NCBI RefSeq assembly: GCF_001870465.1
Contig: NZ_MDGK01000055.1
Span: forward strand, 62,001-126,000
Source of the DNA: Pseudomonas extremorientalis
GTDB lineage: Bacteria; Pseudomonadota; Gammaproteobacteria; Pseudomonadales; Pseudomonadaceae
Reading direction: 5' to 3'
Length of the DNA stretch: 64,000 bases
Part shown: positions 27,769 to 35,956 of the stretch, in pieces
How the letters are laid out: each line of letters begins with the position of its first letter
Numbering within the stretch: position 1 is the stretch's first letter
Program-made: the position numbers and the translations under genes
Notes under the pieces: model-generated
Seen by the model: only the letters and a program-made list of their open reading frames with translations
What the model was told of the DNA's origin: nothing
Databases searched by the model: none

Positions 27769-27851
27769 GTATTTGCCCCTGCCGATTCTTTCGTTTCCCT
27801 GTATTTCGCAGAATCGACCCCTAATAAACAAAACAACGATGAGGCACTCCC

Positions 27852-28802
27852 GTGGACAAGATTTTCCACCAACCACTGGGCGGCAACGAAATGCCGCGCT
27901 TTGCCGGCATCGCCACCATGATGCGACTTCCCCACCTGCAAACCGCCAAAGGCCTGGACGCTGCCTTCATCGGCGTGCCCCTGGACATCGGCACCTCGCT
28001 GCGCGCCGGCACCCGCTTCGGGCCGCGTGAAATCCGCGCCGAATCGGTGATGATCCGCCCGTACAACATGGCCACCGGCGCCGCACCGTTCGACTCGCTG
28101 TCGGTGGCGGACATCGGCGACGTGGCGATCAACACCTTCAACCTGCTCGACGCCGTGCGCATCATCGAAGAAGCCTACGACGAGATCCTCGAACACGACG
28201 TGATCCCGATGACCCTGGGTGGCGACCACACCATCACCCTGCCGATCCTGCGGGCGATCCACAAGAAACACGGCAAGGTCGGGCTGGTGCATATCGATGC
28301 CCACGCCGATGTGAACGACCATATGTTCGGCGAGAAAATCGCCCACGGCACCACCTTCCGCCGCGCCGTGGAAGAAGGCTTGCTGGACTGCGACCGTGTG
28401 GTGCAGATCGGCCTGCGTGCCCAGGGCTACACCGCCGAAGACTTCAACTGGAGCCGCAAGCAAGGCTTCCGCGTGGTCCAGGCTGAAGAATGCTGGCACC
28501 ACTCCCTCGCACCGCTGATGGCCGAAGTGCGTGAAAAGGTCGGCGGCGGCCCGGTGTACCTGAGCTTCGACATCGACGGCATCGACCCAGCCTGGGCACC
28601 GGGCACCGGCACCCCGGAAATCGGCGGGCTGACCACCATCCAGGCCATCGAGATCATCCGTGGCTGCCAGGGCCTCGACCTGATTGGTTGTGATCTGGTA
28701 GAAGTTTCGCCGCCCTATGACACCACCGGCAACACCTCGTTGCTGGGCGCCAACCTGCTGTACGAAATGCTCTGCGTATTGCCGGGCGTGGCGCACCGCT
28801 GA
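27852..28802 (+). CDS. gbuA: Guanidinobutyrase
   Basis: A 316-residue Mn2+ ureohydrolase that converts 4-guanidinobutyrate to 4-aminobutyrate and urea, part of arginine/agmatine degradation. Metal-binding motifs GGDHT, HIDAHADVND and SFDIDGIDPAWAPGTGTPE are intact. The sequence is very close to what I recall of P. aeruginosa GbuA (PA1421) from MDK--HQPLGGNEMPRF onward, rather than the agmatinase SpeB. It uses a GTG start with GAGG about 9 bases upstream. Its stop overlaps the next gene by one base (TGATG). Confidence 0.93.
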   Translation: MDKIFHQPLGGNEMPRFAGIATMMRLPHLQTAKGLDAAFIGVPLDIGTSLRAGTRFGPREIRAESVMIRPYNMATGAAPFDSLSVADIGDVAINTFNLLDAVRIIEEAYDEILEHDVIPMTLGGDHTITLPILRAIHKKHGKVGLVHIDAHADVNDHMFGEKIAHGTTFRRAVEEGLLDCDRVVQIGLRAQGYTAEDFNWSRKQGFRVVQAEECWHHSLAPLMAEVREKVGGGPVYLSFDIDGIDPAWAPGTGTPEIGGLTTIQAIEIIRGCQGLDLIGCDLVEVSPPYDTTGNTSLLGANLLYEMLCVLPGVAHR

Positions 28803-29224
28803 TGAGCACGCACGAGGTGCTGCAAGCCGCCGCCGAGTTGGTGGCGGCCTTCGCCCGCAATGACCGCGCCGCCTACTTCGGCGCGTTCACGGCCGATGCC
28901 AGCTTTGTGTTCTACACCCTCCCCCAGCCGCTGCTCAGCCGCGATGCCTACCAGGCGTTGTGGGACAGCTGGCGTCGGGACGAGGGGTTCGAGGTGCTGT
29001 CGTGCACCTCGAGCAACGCCGTGGTCAGCCTGCAGGGCGACGTGGCGATATTTATCCATGACGTGGCCACCGAGCTGCGCATGAACGGGGAGCAATTCAA
29101 AAGCCAGGAACGCGAGACCATTGTCTTCACACGGCAAGGATCTGGCGCACAACAAAAACAAGGCCGGTGGCTGGCCTGTCACGAACATTTGTCCGCTATG
29201 CCGGAAGGGCTGCCGCCCCCTTAG
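28802..29224 (+). CDS. NTF2/SnoaL-like protein
   Basis: A 140-residue protein with the NTF2-like (SnoaL/DUF4440) pattern: an N-terminal helix VLQAAAELVAAFARNDRAAYFGAF, FVFYTLPQPLLSRDAYQALWDSW, and C-terminal strands VSLQGDVAIFIHDV, ERETIVFTRQ, GRWLACHEHLSAMP. These folds bind small ligands or act as simple isomerases or hydratases; this one's activity is unknown. It is coupled to gbuA by a one-base overlap and corresponds in position to P. aeruginosa PA1420, so a minor role in the guanidinobutyrate pathway is plausible. Confidence 0.78.
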   Translation: MSTHEVLQAAAELVAAFARNDRAAYFGAFTADASFVFYTLPQPLLSRDAYQALWDSWRRDEGFEVLSCTSSNAVVSLQGDVAIFIHDVATELRMNGEQFKSQERETIVFTRQGSGAQQKQGRWLACHEHLSAMPEGLPPP

Positions 29225-29245
29225 CCAATGTGATCGGAGCTGATC

Positions 29246-30757
29246 ATGAATAATAAAAACAACGATAAAAGTATTCGAAAAATAGAAACCAACGGGGTCG
29301 AGCAGATCCCGGACCACGAACGTACCGCCGGCCCCAAGGATCTGTTCCGACTGATCTTCGGCGGTGCCAATACCTTTGCCACCGCCGTGCTGGGCTCCTT
29401 CCCCGTGCTGTTTGGCCTGTCATTCCAGGCCGGCGTCTGGGCGATTGTGCTGGGCGTGCTGGTGGGTGCGCTGATCCTGGCGCCCATGGGCCTGTTCGGG
29501 CCGATCAATGGCACCAACAACGCTGTGTCTTCCGGTGCGCACTTTGGTGTGCACGGGCGGATCGTCGGCTCGTTTCTGTCGCTGCTGACGGCGATTGCCT
29601 TCTTCTCACTGTCGGTGTGGAGTTCGGGTGATGCGCTGGTGGGCGGTGCGAAACGTCTGATCGGCCTGCCGGAAACCGACCTGACCCTGGGGCTGGCCTA
29701 CGGGGTGTTCGCCATTCTGGTGCTGACGGTGTGCATCTACGGCTTTCGCTTCATGCTGTGGGTCAACCGCATTGCGGTGTGGGCGGCGAGCCTGTTGTTC
29801 CTGCTGGGTATCTTCGCCTTCGCGCCGGCTTTCGACAGCCACTTCGCAGGCACCGTCGCGCTGGGGCAGACCGGCTTCTGGGCCGCCTTCATCGGCGCCG
29901 CGCTGGTCGCCATGAGCAACCCGATTTCCTTCGGCGCGTTCCTCGGCGACTGGTCGCGCTACATCCCGCGTGAAACGCCGAAAATGCGCATCATGCTGGC
30001 AGTGGTCCTGGCACAAATCGCGACGTTGATCCCGTTCCTGTTTGGCCTGGCCACCGCGACCATCGTGGCGATCAAGGCACCGGACTACATCGCGGCGAAT
30101 AACTACGTCGGCGGTTTGCTTGCAGTGGCACCGACCTGGTTTTTCCTGCCGGTGTGCCTGATCGCGGTGATCGGCGGCATGTCCACCGGCACCACCTCGC
30201 TGTATGGCACCGGGTTGGACATGTCCAGTGTGTTCCCGCGCCTGCTGTCACGGGTCAAGGCCACCTTGCTGATTGGGGTGATGTCGATTGCCTTCATCTT
30301 TATCGGACGTTTCGCCGCCAACCTGGTGCAGAGCGTGTCGACCTTCGCCGTGCTGATCATCACCTGCACCACGCCGTGGATGGTGATGATGATCATCGGA
30401 CTGATCGTGCGTCGCGGCTTTTACTGCCCGGATGACTTGCAGGTGTTTACCCGTGGAGAAACCGGCGGTCGCTACTGGTTCAGCCATGGCTGGAACTGGC
30501 GCGGGCTGGGGGCGTGGATTCCGAGTGCGCTGGTGGGTCTGTGCTTTGTCAACCTGCCGGGGCAGTTTGTCGGGCCGCTGGGCAACCTGGCCGACGGCAT
30601 CGATATCAGCCTGCCGGTGACGCTGGGACTGGCCTCGGTGGTGTACCTGACCTTGCTGCGTGTGTTCCCGGAACCGGCGGCCGTCTACGGGCCCGCCGAC
30701 CCTCGCAGCAAGCGCACGGATGCGCGCGTTAAACCGGCGCTGCAACCCGCCGCCTGA
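29246..30757 (+). CDS. NCS1-family (cytosine/purine/allantoin-type) permease
   Basis: A 503-residue inner-membrane symporter with about 12 helices. Typical NCS1 features are PKDLFRLIFGGANTFATAVLGSFPVLFGLSF at the start, GPINGTNNAVSSGAHFGVHGR, and SNPISFGAFLGDWSRYIP in the middle. It sits 21 bases behind the NTF2-like gene and 35 before the SSS symporter, equivalent to P. aeruginosa PA1419. Uptake of 4-guanidinobutyrate or another guanidino compound is the likely job from context only. Confidence 0.85.
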   Translation: MNNKNNDKSIRKIETNGVEQIPDHERTAGPKDLFRLIFGGANTFATAVLGSFPVLFGLSFQAGVWAIVLGVLVGALILAPMGLFGPINGTNNAVSSGAHFGVHGRIVGSFLSLLTAIAFFSLSVWSSGDALVGGAKRLIGLPETDLTLGLAYGVFAILVLTVCIYGFRFMLWVNRIAVWAASLLFLLGIFAFAPAFDSHFAGTVALGQTGFWAAFIGAALVAMSNPISFGAFLGDWSRYIPRETPKMRIMLAVVLAQIATLIPFLFGLATATIVAIKAPDYIAANNYVGGLLAVAPTWFFLPVCLIAVIGGMSTGTTSLYGTGLDMSSVFPRLLSRVKATLLIGVMSIAFIFIGRFAANLVQSVSTFAVLIITCTTPWMVMMIIGLIVRRGFYCPDDLQVFTRGETGGRYWFSHGWNWRGLGAWIPSALVGLCFVNLPGQFVGPLGNLADGIDISLPVTLGLASVVYLTLLRVFPEPAAVYGPADPRSKRTDARVKPALQPAA

Positions 30758-30792
30758 TCGCCCATAAAAAAGATAATCGGAGAACCGCCGTC

Positions 30793-32175
30793 ATGGCTTT
30801 GGATTTATTCGTCGTACTCATCTACGCCGCCGGCATGCTCGTGCTCGGCTACTACGGCATGCGCCGCGCCAAGACCCACGAAGACTACCTGGTGGCCGGG
30901 CGCAACCTGGGCCCGTCGCTGTACATGGGCACCATGGCCGCCACGGTATTGGGCGGTGCATCCACCGTCGGCACCGTGCGCCTGGGTTATGTGCATGGCA
31001 TTTCCGGCTTCTGGCTGTGTGCCGCGCTGGGCATGGGCATCATTGCGCTGAACCTGTTCCTGGCCAAGCCGCTGTTGAAGCTGAAGATCTTCACCGTGAC
31101 CCAGGTCCTGGAAAAACGCTACAACCCCATGGCCCGCCAGGCCAGCGCTGTGATTATGCTGGCTTATGCACTGATGATCGGCGTGACGTCGATCCTGGCC
31201 ATCGGCACTGTGTTGCAGGTGTTGTTCGGCTTGCCGTTCTGGATCTCGGTGCTGCTCGGCGGTGGCGTGGTGGTGGTGTACTCGACCATCGGCGGCATGT
31301 GGTCGCTGACCCTGACCGACATCGTGCAGTTCGTGATCAAGACCGTCGGCCTGATGTTTATCCTGCTACCGATCTGCCTGTACCGCGTCGGCGGCTGGGA
31401 TGAGTTGGTCGCGAAGCTGCCGGCGTCGAGCTTCAGCTTCACCGCCATCGGCTGGGACACGATCATCACCTACTTCATGATCTACTTCTTCGGCATCCTG
31501 ATCGGCCAGGACATCTGGCAGCGGGTGTTCACCGCCCGTGATGAAAAGGTCGCCCAGTACGCCGGCACCTTCGCCGGTTTCTACTGCATCCTCTACGGCC
31601 TGGCCTGTGCGCTGATCGGTATGGCCGCGCACGTGCTGATCCCGGACCTGGACAACGTCAACAATGCGTTTGCCGCTATCGTGAAAGCCTCGCTGCCAGA
31701 TGGCATCCGTGGCCTGGTGATTGCCGCAGCACTGGCGGCGATGATGTCCACCGCCAGCGCCGGCCTGCTCGCTGCCTCCACCGTACTGACCGAAGACCTG
31801 CTGCCGCGCCTGCGTGGCGGCAAACAGTCGAGCCTGGCCGTCAACCGCCTGTTCACGATGCTGACCGGTGTTGCCGTGCTCGGCATCGCACTGGTAGTCA
31901 GCGATGTGATCAGCGCCCTGACCCTGGCCTATAACCTGCTGGTGGGCGGCATGTTGATCCCGCTGATCGGCGCGATCTTCTGGAAGCGCGCCACCACCTC
32001 CGGGGCAATTACTTCCATGACGCTGGGCTTTGTGACCGCGCTGGTATTCATGATCAAGGATGGGCTGGATTCGAACACGCCGATCTATTACAGCCTGGCG
32101 GTGGGGCTGGTGAGCTTTGTGGTGGTGAGTTTGTTGTCGCGTCGACCAGAGGGCGTGGCGGCCAGCGCGGTTTGA
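30793..32175 (+). CDS. Sodium:solute symporter (SSS family)
   Basis: A 460-residue Na+-coupled transporter with about 13 hydrophobic helices. SSS-type features include YYGMRRAKTHEDYLVAGRNLGP after helix 1, GGASTVGTVRLGYVHGISGFW, and the late AAALAAMMSTASAGLLAASTVLTEDLLPRL sodium-motif region. AATCGGAGAACC supplies the ribosome site. It matches PA1418 in position. It is last of the gbuA transcript and is followed by a strong terminator. Confidence 0.88.
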   Translation: MALDLFVVLIYAAGMLVLGYYGMRRAKTHEDYLVAGRNLGPSLYMGTMAATVLGGASTVGTVRLGYVHGISGFWLCAALGMGIIALNLFLAKPLLKLKIFTVTQVLEKRYNPMARQASAVIMLAYALMIGVTSILAIGTVLQVLFGLPFWISVLLGGGVVVVYSTIGGMWSLTLTDIVQFVIKTVGLMFILLPICLYRVGGWDELVAKLPASSFSFTAIGWDTIITYFMIYFFGILIGQDIWQRVFTARDEKVAQYAGTFAGFYCILYGLACALIGMAAHVLIPDLDNVNNAFAAIVKASLPDGIRGLVIAAALAAMMSTASAGLLAASTVLTEDLLPRLRGGKQSSLAVNRLFTMLTGVAVLGIALVVSDVISALTLAYNLLVGGMLIPLIGAIFWKRATTSGAITSMTLGFVTALVFMIKDGLDSNTPIYYSLAVGLVSFVVVSLLSRRPEGVAASAV

Positions 32176-32207
32176 GAGACAGCGGGGTTTAGAGGGGTTT
32201 CTTCAGC

Positions 32208-32240
32208 GGGCGCGACGTCGGATGTCGCGCCCGTTTTTTT
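32208..32240 (+). terminator. Rho-independent terminator of the gbu transcript
   Basis: GGGCGCGAC pairs with GTCGCGCCC around a seven-base loop and is followed by GTTTTTTT. It touches the stop of the convergent gene at 32240. Confidence 0.92.
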
Positions 32241-34330
32241 CATTCAACCGCCAGGTTCTGGTTTGCCTGGATGATCTCCTGGACCAGGGAGGCCCATAAC
32301 AGTCCTTGCGTTGTGCCGGCGGCGTAGGCTCCTCCGGCTGCGATGTGGTGGTGGGCCGACCAATGCACTATCGAAAGCCCATCCGAGGTGCCGGGCCTGG
32401 CACATTCGATAACTTGTAAATCACCACGTTCGATTGCCCTTCGGTAGGACTGTGGAAAGTGCCGAGAAACAGCCGCCAAGCATGCCCCCAATATCTGCTC
32501 TTTGCGTTCTGGCGCCGAATCAGGAGGAACCTGCCCGCCGGAAACAAGCATGCAGTCTCCGTCCAATCGGCAATTCATAACCCCGATTGGTAAATCGTAC
32601 TGCAGTTTGAGCCCGCGTATCCCGGCGCCTTCATGACCCACTGCGCGCAGCTTGAAAAACCAACCAGTGATGGCGATTATCTCTGACTCCTCGACCCCCA
32701 TAGCAGTAACAACGAAGTGTTCTCTGCTTAGCTCACCAATTTGCATCGGAGTCAGGTGCCCAGGCATGAACTGAACTCCAGAGTTCAGCAACAGCACCTC
32801 TATTTCATGCTTTAAATCGATAAAATCCAAATCGTAGCCCGACACCTCAATAGCGCGACCGACCCCGGGAACGCCAAAAGTCTCCAAGAACGTCTGCTGA
32901 CTGATTTCTGTGAGCTCACCTCCTGGCTTGCCACTCGGCCAAGGTCTGTTTTCTATATCGCGTTGCTCGCGTATCGCAGTCTCTACCCCGCTGGCGTCGT
33001 CCATATAAGCGCGTACTACCCGAGCCCGCGCGAATGGTGCCAGCGTTGGGTTGTCAGCCAGAAACTTTTCAAACAGCTCGATACCTGCACGGTTGCACTC
33101 AACAGCCAAATATTGATTGGCGGGAAGTAGATAGTCGTTATGCAGTGGCTTTGCAGTCGTCTCCGTTGCCGACATATGGCGCATGTTTACAGGCTTATGA
33201 CTGGCGCCATCGCTCTTCTGATTTCCCCCATACACCGTGACCTGATAATTCGCCAACCGGAGCATCACGGCCTGGAACAGGCCATTAATGCCTCTGCCGA
33301 TGATTGAAACACGCGGCGCACTGGCCGCTGCGGGCAGAGAAGGGAGCGTCAATGACTGTGCAAGTTTACGCCTCACCAGACCGCGCAAGGCCATCAAACT
33401 CAGTTGTATTGAAACGGCATAGTCAAGGTCGCGGTGGCAGGCCTCGGTAGTTGACGCCTGGGTGGTCAGCGTCGCAGGCCTGTACCAAGTGGAGACCTCA
33501 CAGCCGAGCCTCTGTGTGCGTTGTCGGAACTCATCCAGTGTCGCAGGCCCATAGTCCAATACCAGCTGAATATGTTCAGCCTCGGCCAGGGCGTGCAACG
33601 CACCGTCGCTGAAGACGTCCGGCTTGGCGACACAGATCAGGCGGGCTTGTCGGTGCAGGCACTGAATGAGGACCCGATCGAGGCGATGAACGGACTCGTC
33701 ATTGAGGGATACGCATACAGCGACAGCGGCGGCGCCCTCCAAGGCCTCGAACCAGTCCACGACAAATGACACTCGACTGTCGGAGGCGGCATTACCGAGA
33801 GTATCCGACGCTCGACCTGGCCGGACCAGCACTCTGATCCGAACATCGGGATCTCGATCAAGCAACAGGTTGACCAGTTCTTTCCCCACATTGCCGTATC
33901 CCAGTACACGCACGTCACGGGGAATGGAACCATCAGCCAGTCTCAGCCAACGCAGGATATAGGCGGCCACATGCGGCGCATTCACCCCTGGGGTGTTGAG
34001 TACTTGAATGGCGTGGGATTCACACAGGTCCTGTCGTATCTTGTCCAAACTCGTCCCCCTGCGGATCAAACAGAGGTTTCCAAAGGGGTGGGAGGTACGC
34101 CATTGCTCCAGGACATCTGCATCGATGGGTTGGTCTCCAACAATGATGGTTGTTGGACGCAGGAGCGCGATCTGTATCAGCAGCGCCTGCCTGGTCAATG
34201 CCGGCGAAAGAAACACGACGTTTCTGGGCGCGTCGGCCCTCCAGCTTTTCGACACAGGCGCAGCCTGTAAAACACAATCGGTTGTGGTGATGAGTGACGC
34301 GGCGACCGGAGGAACTGAAGAGAGCAACAT
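32240..34330 (-). CDS. Fusion of a degenerate 2-hydroxyacid-dehydrogenase-like domain with a DAO-type FAD oxidoreductase
   Basis: I do not recognise this gene. The start at 34330 (MLLSSVPP) is set by GGAG 8 bases upstream; the GTG at 34375 has no such site. Residues ~35-310 look like a D-2-hydroxyacid dehydrogenase: LNTPGVNAPHVAAYIL near 111, a Rossmann motif VLGYGNVGKELV near 142, and ICVAKPDVFSDGALHAL near 232 where the family has VARGG; the catalytic Arg is Lys here. From ~340 a second dinucleotide fold, VSIIGRGINGLFQAVML, opens a D-amino-acid-oxidase-like flavoprotein ending GGAYAAGTTQGLLWASLVQEI. There is no signal peptide or membrane segment. GC is visibly lower than in the flanking gbu genes. 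It stands alone between a terminator and a REP doublet where P. aeruginosa has PA1415-PA1417. Confidence 0.75.
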   Translation of the reverse strand: MLLSSVPPVAASLITTTDCVLQAAPVSKSWRADAPRNVVFLSPALTRQALLIQIALLRPTTIIVGDQPIDADVLEQWRTSHPFGNLCLIRRGTSLDKIRQDLCESHAIQVLNTPGVNAPHVAAYILRWLRLADGSIPRDVRVLGYGNVGKELVNLLLDRDPDVRIRVLVRPGRASDTLGNAASDSRVSFVVDWFEALEGAAAVAVCVSLNDESVHRLDRVLIQCLHRQARLICVAKPDVFSDGALHALAEAEHIQLVLDYGPATLDEFRQRTQRLGCEVSTWYRPATLTTQASTTEACHRDLDYAVSIQLSLMALRGLVRRKLAQSLTLPSLPAAASAPRVSIIGRGINGLFQAVMLRLANYQVTVYGGNQKSDGASHKPVNMRHMSATETTAKPLHNDYLLPANQYLAVECNRAGIELFEKFLADNPTLAPFARARVVRAYMDDASGVETAIREQRDIENRPWPSGKPGGELTEISQQTFLETFGVPGVGRAIEVSGYDLDFIDLKHEIEVLLLNSGVQFMPGHLTPMQIGELSREHFVVTAMGVEESEIIAITGWFFKLRAVGHEGAGIRGLKLQYDLPIGVMNCRLDGDCMLVSGGQVPPDSAPERKEQILGACLAAVSRHFPQSYRRAIERGDLQVIECARPGTSDGLSIVHWSAHHHIAAGGAYAAGTTQGLLWASLVQEIIQANQNLAVE

Positions 34331-34575
34331 AGCTTTGTCTCCAACAACTCTGACTGACACCTCGAAAAGAGGCACTCAACAACGTTGGGGCGCTATGAAG
34401 AGGCGCTTGAATTTCAAGCTATGGGTATTTCTAGAATTAGATAAGCCAGCTGATTCCGACTGACAGGTAGTCCGATTCTGACCATTAGTCAAAACGCTTG
34501 AAGAGAGGCGGATGCTCACCCTAAAACGGGGCGACGTTAGCTGTCGCACATTTCTTTGGCCTGGTACAAAACGAC
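34331..34575. promoter_or_regulatory. Upstream region of the fusion gene
   Basis: Non-coding and AT-rich around 34410-34450 and 34480-34500. It should hold the leftward promoter of the fusion gene. I found no recognisable operator. Confidence 0.3.
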
Positions 34576-34664
34576 TGTGGGAGCGGGCTTGCTCGCGAAG
34601 GCGGTGTGTCAGTACATAAAATGTTGACTGACACACCGCCTTCGCGAGCAAGCCCGCTCCCACA
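34576..34664. repeat. REP doublet, CGGGCTTGCTCGC subtype
   Basis: Inward-facing copies of TGTGGGAGCGGGCTTGCTCG, followed by CGAAGGCGGTGTGTCAGT, form a long near-perfect palindrome. It is a different subtype from the other doublets in the window. It lies about 30 bases after the PA1414-like stop codon and could form the 3' end of that transcript. Confidence 0.92.
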
Positions 34665-34694
34665 TGGATTCTGAGGCGATTTACAGGTCGCGTT

Positions 34695-34817
34695 TTATCG
34701 CCGACGTGGACGACGCTGCTCGTCATCTGTGCGAATCGGCACCGGCTGCAGCGGAGGCTCGATCAAGCCCAGTGCAACACCCAGGTCATGGAGCCAGTTT
34801 TGAATTTTCTCTTTCAT
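34695..34817 (-). CDS. PA1414-family 40-residue ORF; locus of the SicX small RNA in P. aeruginosa
   Basis: The ORF begins MKEKIQNWLHDLGVALGLIE and ends PPLQPVPIRTDDEQRRPRRR. It is preceded by AAAGGGGG at good spacing and terminates TAA at 34695. It matches my memory of PA1414: a short amphipathic helix followed by a Pro/Arg-rich tail. In P. aeruginosa the PA1414 transcript is strongly oxygen-limited/Anr-induced and has been described as the regulatory RNA SicX. The neighbour on its 5' side is a LysR gene in the position of PA1413, which supports orthology. Whether the peptide, the RNA or both act here is open. A complete Anr box (TTGAT-N4-ATCAA) was not found. Confidence 0.75.
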   Translation of the reverse strand: MKEKIQNWLHDLGVALGLIEPPLQPVPIRTDDEQRRPRRR

Positions 34818-34959
34818 GGTTGCCCCCTTTGAGGGTAATGCGAGTAGGCGCAAGTTCTGTCGCCCTTTCCTACAGTGATAGTAGCCCTAAGTCCTACGTA
34901 TTGCTTGAACGAAACCACAACGAACTATTACTGAATTCATCAAAATCCTGACGGATCGC

Positions 34960-35853
34960 TCAAGCAATGGCGCGCGTGTCTTGCACCACCGCAGCCTTGC
35001 CGGCTTGCTGCAGGTCGATCCATGCGTTGAGGTTAGCGCCGAGCATACCCTTTCGCCACATCAGCCAGGTGGTCGCAGTGGCAAAAGGCCCTGTCAGCGG
35101 ATGAACGGACACGCTGTCCTTGCCAGGCAGGCTGTCGAGCATCGATTCGGACATTAGCGCCACGCCCGACCCGGCGATCACACAGGCGAGCATGCCTTGG
35201 TAGGACTCGATCTCAATCGCCCGGCCCATGGCCACGCGCTCATGGGAGAACCAGGTCTCCAGGCGGGTGCGGTAGGCGCAACTGCGACGGAAGGTGAACA
35301 CCGAGCGCCCCGCTACATCCTGAGGCCCACGCACGGGGGGATGATCGGCTTCGCAAATCAGCACCAGACGTTCTTCGCACAGGGCGATGCCGTCCAGGGA
35401 GGCGATGGTGATGGGGCCGTCCACAAAGGCCGCATCCAGGCGACCGGTGATCAACCCTTCGAGCAACTCCCCGCTGGGCGCCGATTGCACCTGAAGGTTC
35501 ACCATCGGATAAGCCTTGTGATAGCCCGCCAACAGCTTCGGCAAATGCACCGCGGCCGTGCTGTACATGCTGCCCAATACGAAATCGCCAGCCGGTTGCC
35601 CACCTTGCACGGCGCCATGGGCTTCATCATGCAGGGCCAGTAGACGGGTGCTGTAGTCCAGCAGCACCTTGCCCGCAGGAGAAAGCTGCAAGCGCTGGCG
35701 TTCACGCACGAACAGCTCTACACCGAGCTGCTCCTCCATTTGCTTGAGGCGCGTCGACAGGTTCGACGGCACCCGGTGCAAGCGGTCAGCCGCACGGGTA
35801 ATGGAGCCCTCTTCCGCCACGGCCTGGAAAATGCGCAATTGACTGAACTCCAT
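34960..35853 (-). CDS. LysR-family transcriptional regulator (PA1413-like position)
   Basis: A 297-residue LysR regulator. The helix-turn-helix reads FSQLRIFQAVAEEGSITRAADRLHRVPSNLSTRLKQMEEQLG. The start at 35853 (MEFSQLRI) has GGAG 6 bases upstream; the TTG at 35865 is inside that site. It is divergent from a YbfB-type MFS gene at 35957, so control of that transporter is the simplest guess. The effector is unknown. Confidence 0.9.
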   Translation of the reverse strand: MEFSQLRIFQAVAEEGSITRAADRLHRVPSNLSTRLKQMEEQLGVELFVRERQRLQLSPAGKVLLDYSTRLLALHDEAHGAVQGGQPAGDFVLGSMYSTAAVHLPKLLAGYHKAYPMVNLQVQSAPSGELLEGLITGRLDAAFVDGPITIASLDGIALCEERLVLICEADHPPVRGPQDVAGRSVFTFRRSCAYRTRLETWFSHERVAMGRAIEIESYQGMLACVIAGSGVALMSESMLDSLPGKDSVSVHPLTGPFATATTWLMWRKGMLGANLNAWIDLQQAGKAAVVQDTRAIA

Positions 35854-35956
35854 GACTTTCTCCAAAACTGAACAAGTTGCTCACTATTATTCAATTCTAC
35901 AGAAAGTCAATCCACCTTAGCCTGAAGGTATTCGCTTAGCCGCAGGAAATGTGACC

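Noticed and set aside
34817..34960. Anr box (TTGAT-N4-ATCAA) upstream of the PA1414-like ORF
   Set aside because: Only half-sites such as TTGAT and a weak TTGCT-TGAA-CGAAA were found; this is not enough to claim a site.
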